From NCBI RefSeq assembly GCF_000379105.1, contig NZ_KB900609.1, positions 1,086,240 through 1,121,105 on the forward strand: a stretch of DNA of 34,866 nt, given 5' to 3'. Under the pieces are notes generated by a model that saw only the letters and a program-made list of their open reading frames with translations, searched no databases and was not told where the DNA came from. The stretch comes from Methylobacterium sp. WSM2598. Its GTDB lineage: Bacteria > Pseudomonadota > Alphaproteobacteria > Rhizobiales > Beijerinckiaceae. A program made the translations under genes and the position numbers. How positions within the stretch are numbered: the stretch's first letter is position 1; the number at the start of each line of letters is the position of its first letter. Shown piece after piece: positions 24,111 through 31,968 of this stretch.

Positions 24111-25868
24111 TCAGCGCGCGGCGAGCTGCTTGGGCAGGCGGAAGGCCCAGAAGCTCGCGCCCTGGGTGATGCCGGCCGTGGACTTCGCCACCTCGCCGCC
24201 CCAGAGCGGCACCGCGCCGCCCCAGCCCGCCGCGACGCCGATCCACTGCTCGCCGTCCTGCTCCCAGGTGATCGGCGAGGACACGACCCCGGTGCCGAGC
24301 TGGAACTTCCAGACCTCCTCGCCGGTCTTCGCGTCGAAGGCCTTGAGGTAGCCCTCCGGCGTGCCGGTGAAGACGACGTCGCCGCCCGTGGTCAGCACGC
24401 CGCCCCACAGCGGCGCCTTGTTCTTGTACTCCCACACCACCTTCTGGGTCGCCGGATCGATCGCCTTGAGCGAGCCGATATGGTCCTCGAAGACCGGCCT
24501 GATGGTGAAGCCGGCGCCCAGATAGGCGGCGCCCTTCTTGTAGGCCACCGGCTCGTTCCACAGGTCCATGCCCCACTCGTTCGAGGGCACGTAGAACAGC
24601 TTGGTGTCCGGGCTGTAGGCCATCGGCATCCAGTTCTTGCCGCCGAGGAAGCTCGGGACGGCGAAGACCGTGCTGCCCTTCTTGCCGTCCTGCGACTGCG
24701 ACGGGTCGGAGGGGCGGAAGGCCGGGTCGTAGATCGGCCGCCCGTCGCCGTCGATGCCCTTGGCCCAGCTGATCTTCGCCACGAACGGCATCGCGCTCAG
24801 GAACGTCCCGTTCGCGCGGTCGAGCACGTAGAAGAAGCCGTTGCGATCGGCGGTCGCCCCCGCCTTCACCACCTTGCCGTCCTTGTGCAGGTCGAAGGGG
24901 ATGAACTCGTTGACGCCGTCGTAGTCCCAGCCGTCGTGCGGGGTGGTCTGGAAGCCCCAGACGATCTCGCCGGTATCCGGGTTGATCGCCAGCCGCGACG
25001 ACGACCACTTGTTGTCGCCCGGCCGCGTCGCGCTGTTCCACGGGCCGGGATTGCCGGTGCCGTAGTAGATCAGGTTGGTCTCGGCGTCGTAGGTGCCGCC
25101 GAGCCAGGTCGCGCCGCCGCCGAACTTCCAGGTGTCGCCCGGCCAGCTCTCGTTGACCTTGCCGGTCATGGTCGAGGGCTTGCCGTGGAGGGTGCCGACG
25201 TGGCCCTCGATCACCGGCCGCGACCAGACGAGTTCGCCGGTCTCGGCGTCGCGCGCCTCGACCCGGCCGACCACGCCGAACTCGCCGCCCGAGACGCCCG
25301 TGATGATCTTGCCCTTCACGATCATCGGCGCCGCCGTGAAGGAGTAGCCGGCCTTGTAATCGTCGATGTCCTTGCGCCAGATCACCTTGCCGGTCCTGGC
25401 GTCGAGCGCCACCAGCTTGGCGTCGAGGGTGCCGAAGTAGAACCGGTCCTTGTAGAGCGCGCCGCCGCGGTTGACGACGTTGCAGCAGGGCAGGATGCCC
25501 TCCGGCAGGCGGGCGTTGTACTCCCAGATCTTCTCGCCCGTGCGGGCGTTGATGGCGAAGGCGCGGCTGTAGGAGCCGGTCACGTAGATCACGCCGTCGT
25601 GCACCAGCGCCTGGCTCTCCTGGCCGCGCTGCTTCTCGCCGCCGAACGAGAACGAGTAGGCCGGGACGAGGCCCTTGATCGTGTCCCGGGTCAGGGCCTT
25701 GAGGGGGCTGTAGCGCTGGCCCTGCAGGCCGAGCCCGTAGGTGACGACGTCGCCCGGGGTCTTGGCGTCGTTGGCGATGTCCTGGTCCGTCACGCCCTCG
25801 GCCCGGGCGGCGCCGAGCATCAGCGCCAGCGCGCCCGCCGTCGTATACAAAATCGCACGTAATCGCAT
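24111..25868 (-). CDS. exaF: Lanthanide-type PQQ-dependent alcohol dehydrogenase (ExaF/PedH-like)
   Basis: 585 residues, signal peptide (cut near ARAEG, residue 24), then an eight-bladed quinoprotein propeller. It oxidises primary alcohols (ethanol in characterised relatives) in the periplasm. Seen: adjacent Cys128-Cys129 (the strained disulfide over PQQ), metal ligands Glu196 in SGGEFG and Asn273 in GTGNP, catalytic Asp315 and, two residues on, Asp317 in [10 protein letters not shown]. That extra Asp marks lanthanide-dependent enzymes; calcium enzymes have Ala or Ser there. [16 protein letters not shown] and the N-terminal [16 protein letters not shown] favour ExaF/PedH over XoxF methanol dehydrogenase. 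A strong GGAGGAGG site precedes the ATG. A 105-base gap separates it from the MoxJ-like gene upstream, so it may have its own promoter as well. Confidence 0.9.
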   Translation of the reverse strand: MRLRAILYTTAGALALMLGAARAEGVTDQDIANDAKTPGDVVTYGLGLQGQRYSPLKALTRDTIKGLVPAYSFSFGGEKQRGQESQALVHDGVIYVTGSYSRAFAINARTGEKIWEYNARLPEGILPCCNVVNRGGALYKDRFYFGTLDAKLVALDARTGKVIWRKDIDDYKAGYSFTAAPMIVKGKIITGVSGGEFGVVGRVEARDAETGELVWSRPVIEGHVGTLHGKPSTMTGKVNESWPGDTWKFGGGATWLGGTYDAETNLIYYGTGNPGPWNSATRPGDNKWSSSRLAINPDTGEIVWGFQTTPHDGWDYDGVNEFIPFDLHKDGKVVKAGATADRNGFFYVLDRANGTFLSAMPFVAKISWAKGIDGDGRPIYDPAFRPSDPSQSQDGKKGSTVFAVPSFLGGKNWMPMAYSPDTKLFYVPSNEWGMDLWNEPVAYKKGAAYLGAGFTIRPVFEDHIGSLKAIDPATQKVVWEYKNKAPLWGGVLTTGGDVVFTGTPEGYLKAFDAKTGEEVWKFQLGTGVVSSPITWEQDGEQWIGVAAGWGGAVPLWGGEVAKSTAGITQGASFWAFRLPKQLAAR

Positions 25869-25973
25869 GATGTGTCCTCCTCCGCGAGACCCTGCCGCCC
25901 GTTCTCGTGCGCAGGGCGAGTGAAGCTTGCGCGGCGGCCGCCGCGGCGACCGCCCGTGTCGCCCTCCCTCCGG

Positions 25974-26831
25974 TCAGTCGTCGGACGGGGGCGTGAAGGT
26001 GACGCCGTGCCGGGCGAACAGGGCCTGCATCTCCCCGCTCGCCGCGAGGGCGGCCAGCGCGTCGCCGACCGCGTAGGCGAGGTCCCGGGAATCCTGGCGC
26101 ACGGCGCCGCCGATCGCCCAGCGGGTGCGCACCGGCCCCGGCACGGCGAGTTCGGTGACGGCGACGCCCTCGGCCTTCGGGCCGGCCGCGCGCAGGGCCC
26201 CCTCGATCGCCGCCCGCGTGCCGCCGAGCACCGGGGCCTCCCCGGCGAGGAAGGCCGTTGCCGCCGCCTCGAAGCTGCGGAAGTGGCGGATATGGGCGCG
26301 CAGCCGCCCGCCCTCGGCCAGCATCAGCAGCGTGTCGGCGGCGCTGGTCCCCTCGACGGCGACCGGGTTGGCCTCGCTCGCCGCCAGGGAATCGAAGGCC
26401 TCCACCCTGTCCCGGCGATACGCGAAGGCGACGCGCTGCTCGCAATAGGGCAGGGTGAAGAAGACCTGCGCGTTGCGCAGCGCGAGCTGCCGGTCGGTCG
26501 GCACGTGCAGCATCAGGTCGGCGAGGGCCGTGCCGGCGAGGTCGCCGCGCCAGAGGTTGAGGCGGAAGTCGCCGTCGACGCTCTCGCCCGCCTCGACGAG
26601 GCGCAGGTCGAGGGCGACCTTGAGGCGCTCGGCGATCCGGCGGGCGAGGTCGACCTCGATCCCCGCGGGCCCGGCCGCGCCGTCATCCGAGAAGGGGGCG
26701 TTCTCGCGGTAGACCGCGACCCGCAGCGTGCCCGAGGCGACCACGTCGTCGAGGGGGCGGGCGGCGGCCGGCGCCGCCAGGGCGGCGGACAGGGCGGCGG
26801 ACAGGGCGGCGAGGAGGACGAGGCGGCGCAT
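25974..26831 (-). CDS. MoxJ/XoxJ-like quinoprotein-associated periplasmic binding protein
   Basis: 285 residues. The signal peptide is Ala/Leu/Ser-rich (ending AAPAAARPLDD) and followed by a type II solute-binding fold: GTLRVAVYRENAPFSDD, GIEVDLARRIAERLKV, and a late DALAALAASGEMQALFARHGV helix. This matches the family of quinoprotein-dehydrogenase-associated binding proteins (MoxJ, XoxJ) that have no transporter partners and are thought to assist activation or assembly of the dehydrogenase. It lies 8 bases after the cytochrome gene and upstream of exaF. A 12-bp tandem repeat in the DNA encodes the AALSAALSAALA core of the signal peptide. Confidence 0.85.
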   Translation of the reverse strand: MRRLVLLAALSAALSAALAAPAAARPLDDVVASGTLRVAVYRENAPFSDDGAAGPAGIEVDLARRIAERLKVALDLRLVEAGESVDGDFRLNLWRGDLAGTALADLMLHVPTDRQLALRNAQVFFTLPYCEQRVAFAYRRDRVEAFDSLAASEANPVAVEGTSAADTLLMLAEGGRLRAHIRHFRSFEAAATAFLAGEAPVLGGTRAAIEGALRAAGPKAEGVAVTELAVPGPVRTRWAIGGAVRQDSRDLAYAVGDALAALAASGEMQALFARHGVTFTPPSDD

Positions 26832-26839
26832 CGCCCCGC

Positions 26840-27274
26840 TCACCCCTCGTCCACGTGGCGGGACTCGATGTAGGAGCGGATCGCCCACATCGCCTCCTGC
26901 GAGAGCGCGTCCCGGAACGGCGGCATCTTGTAGGTGCCGTTGATCATGGCGCCGTTCTGGATCCGCTCCATGAACCACGCGTCGCCCTCGCTGCCCGTCT
27001 CGAGCCTGCGCAGGTCGGGCGCGAGGCCGCCGGAGATCACCTCCAGGCCGTGGCAGCGGGCGCAGTTCTGGGTGTAGCCCGAGTAGCCGATCTCCACGGC
27101 CTTGGGATTGCCCCGGTAGGGATTCTCGGCGAGCAGGTCCGGCCCGAGCGCCGGCAGGCCCTTGGTGTCCACCGGCTGCGGCTGCACGTCCCCGTGGCCG
27201 TGGACGACGCTTGCGCTCGCGGCCGCGAGGGCCGCGGCCAGCAGGGTGCGGCGGGCGATCGGCGGAATCCGCAT
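26840..27274 (-). CDS. pedF: Cytochrome c-550, PedF type
   Basis: 144 residues. A signal peptide (IARRTLLAAALAAASASVVHG) leads to the PedF-typical HGDVQPQPVDTKGLPALG. The heme site is CARCH, the axial Met is in KMPPF, and the C-terminal helix is AMWAIRSYIESRHVDEG. It should take electrons from the PQQ alcohol dehydrogenase and deliver them to the terminal oxidase chain, as in the Pseudomonas ped/exa system. Start: ATG at 27274 (MRIPPIARR), preceded by AGGAAGAGG; an in-frame ATG at 27304 is the alternative. It is the first gene of the minus-strand arm, ahead of the MoxJ-like gene. Confidence 0.88.
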   Translation of the reverse strand: MRIPPIARRTLLAAALAAASASVVHGHGDVQPQPVDTKGLPALGPDLLAENPYRGNPKAVEIGYSGYTQNCARCHGLEVISGGLAPDLRRLETGSEGDAWFMERIQNGAMINGTYKMPPFRDALSQEAMWAIRSYIESRHVDEG

Positions 27275-27440
27275 CGGTCTCAACCTCTTCCTTGGTGAGT
27301 TCATCCCCGGCGACCACGGAGCGTGATCGCATGCTTCGGCCCGTCCTCGGCCGCTCCGGGAGCGCCGGGCGGGACCGCACTTGATTCTCAGTTCTGCACG
27401 CTGGATGTCTTCATCCGGCCGACAAAGCGGCCTGGCTGCG

Positions 27441-27468
27441 ACCATAATGCTTTCATGTACCAAATCAA
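27441..27468 (-). promoter_or_regulatory. Candidate promoter of the pedF-moxJ-like-exaF arm
   Basis: Minus strand TTGATT (27468-27463), 16-base spacer, TATGGT (27446-27441), about 165 bases before the cytochrome ATG. Its -35 overlaps the left arm of the 9-bp inverted repeat, so a regulator bound there would touch RNA polymerase. Evidence is pattern only. Confidence 0.35.
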
Positions 27469-27524
27469 TAGCAATCTAGACTGTTCAACCTTTGGTACAA
27501 TTCAGTGTTTAACTTTTGGTCCAA
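27456..27524. promoter_or_regulatory. Inverted repeat plus third half-site in the divergent promoter region
   Basis: TGTACCAAA (27456-27464) and TTTGGTACA (27491-27499) are perfect inverted copies 26 bases apart. A further direct copy follows: aacctttggtacaa (27487-27500) recurs as aacttttggtccaa (27511-27524), 12 of 14 matching, 24 bases downstream. The whole block is AT-rich against a GC-rich background and sits between the divergent pedF and binding-protein genes. It looks like an operator for a dimeric regulator controlling both arms; no regulator gene is in the window. Confidence 0.55.
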
Positions 27525-27596
27525 GTGGCTCGTCTGGGCCGGGCGGCCTATCCTGCGGGGCACGAGGCGGCACGACCGCCGCGAGGAGATGCAGCG

Positions 27597-28808
27597 ATGC
27601 GAGGCACCGGCCTTCGCGCGGCGCGCCTGCTGCTGGCGGGGGCCGTCGCCTTCCTGTCCACGGGCCTCGCCGCCGCCGCGCAGGCCGTGGTGGCCGTCCA
27701 CTACCTGGAGCGCCGGGTGGACCGCCCGGTCCCGCTCAACAACGAGGAGCCGGTCCCCGAGGACCAGGGTCTGCGCGGCGCCGAACTCGGTCTGCGCGAC
27801 GCGCAGGCGACGGGGCGCTTCGTGGGCCTGGGCTTCTCCCTGAACAGCACCGTGGTCGGGCCGGGCGAGGACATCCGCGCGGCGCTCTCGCGCATCCTCG
27901 CCGCGCAGGCGCCGCGCTTCGTGGTCGTGAACGCCCCGGCGGGCGACCTCCTGGCGCTGGCCGACGCGGAGGCGGCGGGAGGCACGGTCTTCCTCAACAT
28001 CGGCGCCGCCGACACGCGCCTGCGCGACCAGGATTGCCGGGCGCGGGTGCTGCACCTGCTGCCCTCCCGGGCGATGCTGACCGACGCCCTGGTGCAGTTC
28101 CTGGTCGCCAAGCGCTGGACCCGGCTCCTCCTCCTGTCCGGGCCCGCCCCGGCGGACGCGCTCTACGCCGAGTCCCTGCGCCGCAGCGCCCGCAAGTTCG
28201 GGGCCCGGGTGGTGGCGGAGGCGCGCTTCGACCCGCAGGGGGCCGACATCCGCGATTCCGCCGCGCAGGAACTGGCGCTCGCCTCGCGCGGGCCCGAGCA
28301 CGACGTGGTGGCGGTGGCCGACGAGGCGGGCGCCTTCGGGGCGAGCCTCGTCTACAACACGGCCTCGCCGCGGCCCGTCGTCGGCACGCACGGGCTCACC
28401 CCGACGGCCTGGGGCCGGCCGGTCGAGGCCTGGGCGGCGGCCCAGCTCCAGACCCGCTTCCGCAAGCTCGCGGGCCGGCCGATGGACGCGGTCGATTACG
28501 CGGGCTGGCTCGCCGTGCACGCGGTCGGCGAGGCGGCCGCGCAACTGCGCAGCGCCGATCCCGACGCGATCGCCGACCTGCTCCTGTCCGGGCGCTTCGA
28601 ACTCGGCGGCTTCAAGGGGCGGGCGTTGAGCTTCCGGCCCTGGAGCGGCGAGTTGCGCCAGCCGGTCTTCCTGCTCTGGCCCGGCGCCGTCGCGGCGACG
28701 GCGCCGCTCGCGGGCTTCCTCCACCAGCGCACCGAACTCGACACGCTCGGCCTCGACCAGCCCGAGAGCGCCTGCCGGGCGATGCGCGACCCGCGGCGCG
28801 GCAGCTGA
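27597..28808 (+). CDS. PQQ-system-associated ABC-type substrate-binding protein
   Basis: 403 residues with a signal peptide (to about residue 28, AAAAQAV). The fold is of the LivK type, opening with VVAVHYLERRVDRPVPLNNEE. That opening, and the absence of permease or ATPase genes next to it, matches the family of binding proteins found only beside PQQ alcohol dehydrogenases. Substrate and partner are unknown; a role in sensing or in cofactor/metal handling is possible. The ATG at 27597 follows GAGGAG. It heads the plus-strand arm and its stop overlaps the next ATG (TGATG). Confidence 0.85.
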   Translation: MRGTGLRAARLLLAGAVAFLSTGLAAAAQAVVAVHYLERRVDRPVPLNNEEPVPEDQGLRGAELGLRDAQATGRFVGLGFSLNSTVVGPGEDIRAALSRILAAQAPRFVVVNAPAGDLLALADAEAAGGTVFLNIGAADTRLRDQDCRARVLHLLPSRAMLTDALVQFLVAKRWTRLLLLSGPAPADALYAESLRRSARKFGARVVAEARFDPQGADIRDSAAQELALASRGPEHDVVAVADEAGAFGASLVYNTASPRPVVGTHGLTPTAWGRPVEAWAAAQLQTRFRKLAGRPMDAVDYAGWLAVHAVGEAAAQLRSADPDAIADLLLSGRFELGGFKGRALSFRPWSGELRQPVFLLWPGAVAATAPLAGFLHQRTELDTLGLDQPESACRAMRDPRRGS

Positions 28809-29782
28809 TGCGGCGGCGCGCGGCAGGCCTCCTCGCGCTGCTCCGGGCGGGCGCGGCGCCCGGGGCGGAGGTCTTCGTCACCAACGAGCGCGACAACACC
28901 GTCTCGGTGATCGATTCGGAGCGCCTCGAGGTGGTCCGCACCTTCGCGGTCGGGCGCCGGCCGCGCGGGGTGGCCTTCTCGCGGGACGGGCGCCGCCTCT
29001 TCGTCTGCGCGAGCGATTCCGACGCCGTCCAGGTGATCGACCCCGAGACCGGCCGGCTCCTCGACAACCTGCCCTCCGGCCAGGACCCGGAGCAGTTCGC
29101 CCTGCACCCGGACGGGCGCCGCCTCTTCATCGCCAACGAGGAGAACGCCACCACGACGGTGGTGGACGCGGCCGAGCGCCGGGTGCTGGCCCAGATCGAC
29201 GTCGGCATCGAGCCGGAGGGCATGGCGGTGAGCCCGGACGGGACCCTCGCGGTCACGACCTCGGAGACCACCAACATGGTCCACTGGATCGACGCGGCGA
29301 CGCTGCGCGTCGTCGACGCCACCCCGGTCGGCCAGCGGCCCCGCTACGCCGCCTTCACGGCGGACGGCGCGACGCTCTGGGTCTCCTCGGAGGTCGGCGG
29401 CACGGTGGCGGTGATCGACGTCGGGACCCGCCGGGTCCGCCGCACGATCGGGTTCGAGATCAGGGGCGTGGCGCCGGACCGGATCCAGCCGGTCGGGATC
29501 CGGCTCACCCGCGACGGGCGCCTCGCCTTCGTGGCGCTCGGCCCGGCCGACCGCGTGGCGGTGGTGGACGCCGCGACCTTCGAGGTGCTGGGCTTCATCC
29601 TGGTCGGGCGCCGGGTCTGGCACCTCGCGCTCACGCAGGACGAGGGCCGCCTGTTCACCACCAACGGCGTCTCGGGCGACGTGACGGTGATCGACGTGGC
29701 GACCCGCCGGGCCCTGCGCAGCGTCAAGGTCGGGCGCTATCCCTGGGGCGCCGCCGTGCGCCCGACCGGGGCCGCGCCGTGA
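28808..29782 (+). CDS. PQQ-catabolism-associated YVTN beta-propeller protein
   Basis: 324 residues with a short N-terminal hydrophobic signal (AAGLLALLRAGAAPGAEVF). It is built of about seven repeats of roughly 42 residues, each ending in a VxVID-x-(E/A)T turn: NTVSVIDSERLEV, DAVQVIDPETGRL, TTTVVDAAERRV, TVAVIDVGTRRV, RVAVVDAATFEV and VTVIDVATRRAL. This is the YVTN propeller family member that accompanies PQQ alcohol dehydrogenases. Likely periplasmic; biochemical role not established. It overlaps both neighbours (TGATG before, GTGA after). Confidence 0.87.
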   Translation: MRRRAAGLLALLRAGAAPGAEVFVTNERDNTVSVIDSERLEVVRTFAVGRRPRGVAFSRDGRRLFVCASDSDAVQVIDPETGRLLDNLPSGQDPEQFALHPDGRRLFIANEENATTTVVDAAERRVLAQIDVGIEPEGMAVSPDGTLAVTTSETTNMVHWIDAATLRVVDATPVGQRPRYAAFTADGATLWVSSEVGGTVAVIDVGTRRVRRTIGFEIRGVAPDRIQPVGIRLTRDGRLAFVALGPADRVAVVDAATFEVLGFILVGRRVWHLALTQDEGRLFTTNGVSGDVTVIDVATRRALRSVKVGRYPWGAAVRPTGAAP

Positions 29783-31968
29783 GGGGGGGCTCAGCCGGCC
29801 TCCCCCTGGCGCCGCCGTGGCCCGCACGGGCCGTGAGGGCGGCGCGGCGCGCCATCCGCCTCCTCGCCCCGCTGCTCGCCCTCTGGCTCCCCGCCGCGGC
29901 CGGGGCCGGCACCCTCGACCGGGCCGGGCTGGAGCGGCTCTTCCCCCCTCCCCTCGTGGTCGGCGAGCGCGACGACGCCCTGCCGGTCTGGCCGATCCTC
30001 AAGCAGGAGGCGGGCCGCTACGACGTCTTCGCCTACGCGTACGAATCGGCCGACCTCGCGCCGATCCCGGGCTTCGGCGGCACGCCGCCGAACCTGCTGG
30101 TCGCGCTGGCGCCCGACGGCAGCTTCCGGGACGTGCGGGTGCTCTCGCACCGCGAGCCGGTCTTCCTGGAAGGGCTCGGCGAGGGGCCGCTCTTCGCCTT
30201 CGTCGCGCAATATGGGGGGATGTCGGCCCGGCGGCCGATCCGGGTCGGGCGCGCCAACGCGCGGGCCAACGGCGCCCCACCCGCCTCCACGGTGGACGGG
30301 GTGTCGATGGCGACCGCCTCGACCCGGGTCATCAACGAATCGCTGCTCGCCGCCTCCCTCGCCGTGGCGCGCGCCAAGCTCGGCTTCGGCGCCGGCCAGA
30401 GCGCGGCCCTGCGCGTCGAGGCGCGGCCCGGCCCCGTCGAGAGCCTGACCTGGGACGCGCTCCTCGCCCGCGGCTTCGTGCGGCGCTTCGCGCCCACGCA
30501 CCGGGCCGTCGAGGCGGCCTTCGCGGGATCGGGCTTCGAGGGCCCGGCGCCGGCCGCGCCCGACGCGCCCTTCGCGGAGATCTACCTCGCCTATCTCAAC
30601 CTGCCGACCATCGGCCGCGCGCTGCTCGGCGAGGCGCGGCACGCGGCGCTGATGGCCGAGATCGGCCCCGGCGCCCACGCGGTCCTAGTCCTGTCGGCCG
30701 GGGCCTGGAGCGCGCTCGGCGAGGACTTCGTGCTCGGCGCGATCCCGGAGCGCTTCGGCCTCGGCCAGCGCGGGCTCGGGGTGACCGCCCGCGACCTCGC
30801 CATCGAGCGCCGCGGCGCCGGACCGCCCGGCATGCCGGAGGGGCCCTGGTCGATCCTGAGGATCGCCCCCGAGGCGGGCTTCGACCCCTCGGCGCCCTGG
30901 AGCCTGACCCTGCGGATCACCCGCGAGAAGGGCCAGATCTTCCCCGAGCGCGCGACCCGGGAGGTCGCCGCCGACTACGCCCTGCCGCCCGACCTCTTCG
31001 TCCGGGAGGCGCCGGAGGAACCCGCGACCTGGACCGAGCCGTGGCGAGCGCGGGCGGCGGACCTCGCGCTGATCGGCGCCGCCCTCGCCCTCCTGGTCGC
31101 CGTGCTCGCGCGCCCGCGCGGCCTCGCGGCCCGTCCCCGGCCCTTCGCGGCCTTCCGCCTCGCCTACCTCGCCTTCACCCTCGTGGTGATCGGCTGGGTG
31201 GGGCAGGCGCAGCTCTCGGTCGTCACCCTGATCGGCCTCGTGCGCGCCGCGACGGTCACGGGCGACCTCAGCTTCCTCCTCTACGACCCGCCCTCGCTCC
31301 TCCTGTGGGGCTTCGCCCTGGCGACGCTCGCGGTCTGGGGCCGCGGCACCTTCTGCGGCTGGCTGTGCCCCTTCGGGGCGCTGCAGGAACTCGCGGCCGC
31401 CGCCGCCCGTCCCCTGCGCCTGCGCCTGCGCCCGCGCGTCCCGGGCCCCGCCGCGGACCGGGCGCTGCGCCGGCTCAAGCACCTCCTCCTCGCCGCCATC
31501 CTGGCGAGCGCCGCCCTCTCGGCCCCCCTGGCGGATGCCCTGGCCGAGGCCGAGCCGTTCAAGACCGCGATCACGCTCGGCTTCGTCCGGGGCGCGCCCT
31601 TCTGCGCCTACGCGGCCGCCCTCCTGCTCCTCAACCTCTTCGTCTACAAGGGTTTCTGCCGCTACCTGTGCCCGCTCGGCGCGGGCCTCGCGCTGCTCGG
31701 CCGCCTGCGGCTCCTCGACTGGATCCCGCGCCGGCCCGAATGCGGCAGCCCCTGCCAGCTCTGCCGCGTGCGCTGCCGCTACGGCGCCATCGCGCCGAGC
31801 GGCCGCATCGACTACGCGGAGTGCTTCCAGTGTATGGACTGCGTCACGATCATCCAGGATCCCCGGCAATGCGTGCCGGCGATCCTGGCGCGCAAGCATC
31901 CGGCCCGCAAGTACCCGGGCCACAAGCACCCGGCGCGGCCCCGGCCGGCCCCGGCCGAGACGGCGTGA
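29779..31968 (+). CDS. NosR-like membrane flavo-iron-sulfur protein
   Basis: 729 residues from GTG. Layout: signal/anchor (23-44); periplasmic FMN-binding domain at about 120-205, with candidate flavinylation site DGVSMATAST (Thr179); a second periplasmic region; membrane segments at about 427-445, 458-475, 500-520, 565-585 and 605-623; and cytosolic cysteine clusters. These are CxxxxCP at 525-530 and 626-631, then two ferredoxin-type sets, C655/C659/C662/C666 and C682/C685/C688/C698. This is the NosR/RnfG-style design that moves electrons across the membrane through covalent FMN and 4Fe-4S centres. The classic attachment motif is (S/T)GAT; here Gly is Met177. The tail is His/Lys/Pro-rich (ARKHPARKYPGHKHPAR). 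apbE overlaps its end. A link with the alcohol dehydrogenase is inferred from position. Confidence 0.85.
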   Translation: MRGGSAGLPLAPPWPARAVRAARRAIRLLAPLLALWLPAAAGAGTLDRAGLERLFPPPLVVGERDDALPVWPILKQEAGRYDVFAYAYESADLAPIPGFGGTPPNLLVALAPDGSFRDVRVLSHREPVFLEGLGEGPLFAFVAQYGGMSARRPIRVGRANARANGAPPASTVDGVSMATASTRVINESLLAASLAVARAKLGFGAGQSAALRVEARPGPVESLTWDALLARGFVRRFAPTHRAVEAAFAGSGFEGPAPAAPDAPFAEIYLAYLNLPTIGRALLGEARHAALMAEIGPGAHAVLVLSAGAWSALGEDFVLGAIPERFGLGQRGLGVTARDLAIERRGAGPPGMPEGPWSILRIAPEAGFDPSAPWSLTLRITREKGQIFPERATREVAADYALPPDLFVREAPEEPATWTEPWRARAADLALIGAALALLVAVLARPRGLAARPRPFAAFRLAYLAFTLVVIGWVGQAQLSVVTLIGLVRAATVTGDLSFLLYDPPSLLLWGFALATLAVWGRGTFCGWLCPFGALQELAAAAARPLRLRLRPRVPGPAADRALRRLKHLLLAAILASAALSAPLADALAEAEPFKTAITLGFVRGAPFCAYAAALLLLNLFVYKGFCRYLCPLGAGLALLGRLRLLDWIPRRPECGSPCQLCRVRCRYGAIAPSGRIDYAECFQCMDCVTIIQDPRQCVPAILARKHPARKYPGHKHPARPRPAPAETA

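Noticed and set aside
24480..25862. 460-codon plus-strand frame opposite exaF
   Set aside because: Antisense of a protein with all quinoprotein residues; composition is unlike protein.
24111..25868. XoxF-type methanol dehydrogenase
   Set aside because: It shares the lanthanide Asp, but the N-terminal and [12 protein letters not shown] segments and the PedF-type cytochrome partner fit ExaF/PedH better than XoxF with XoxG.
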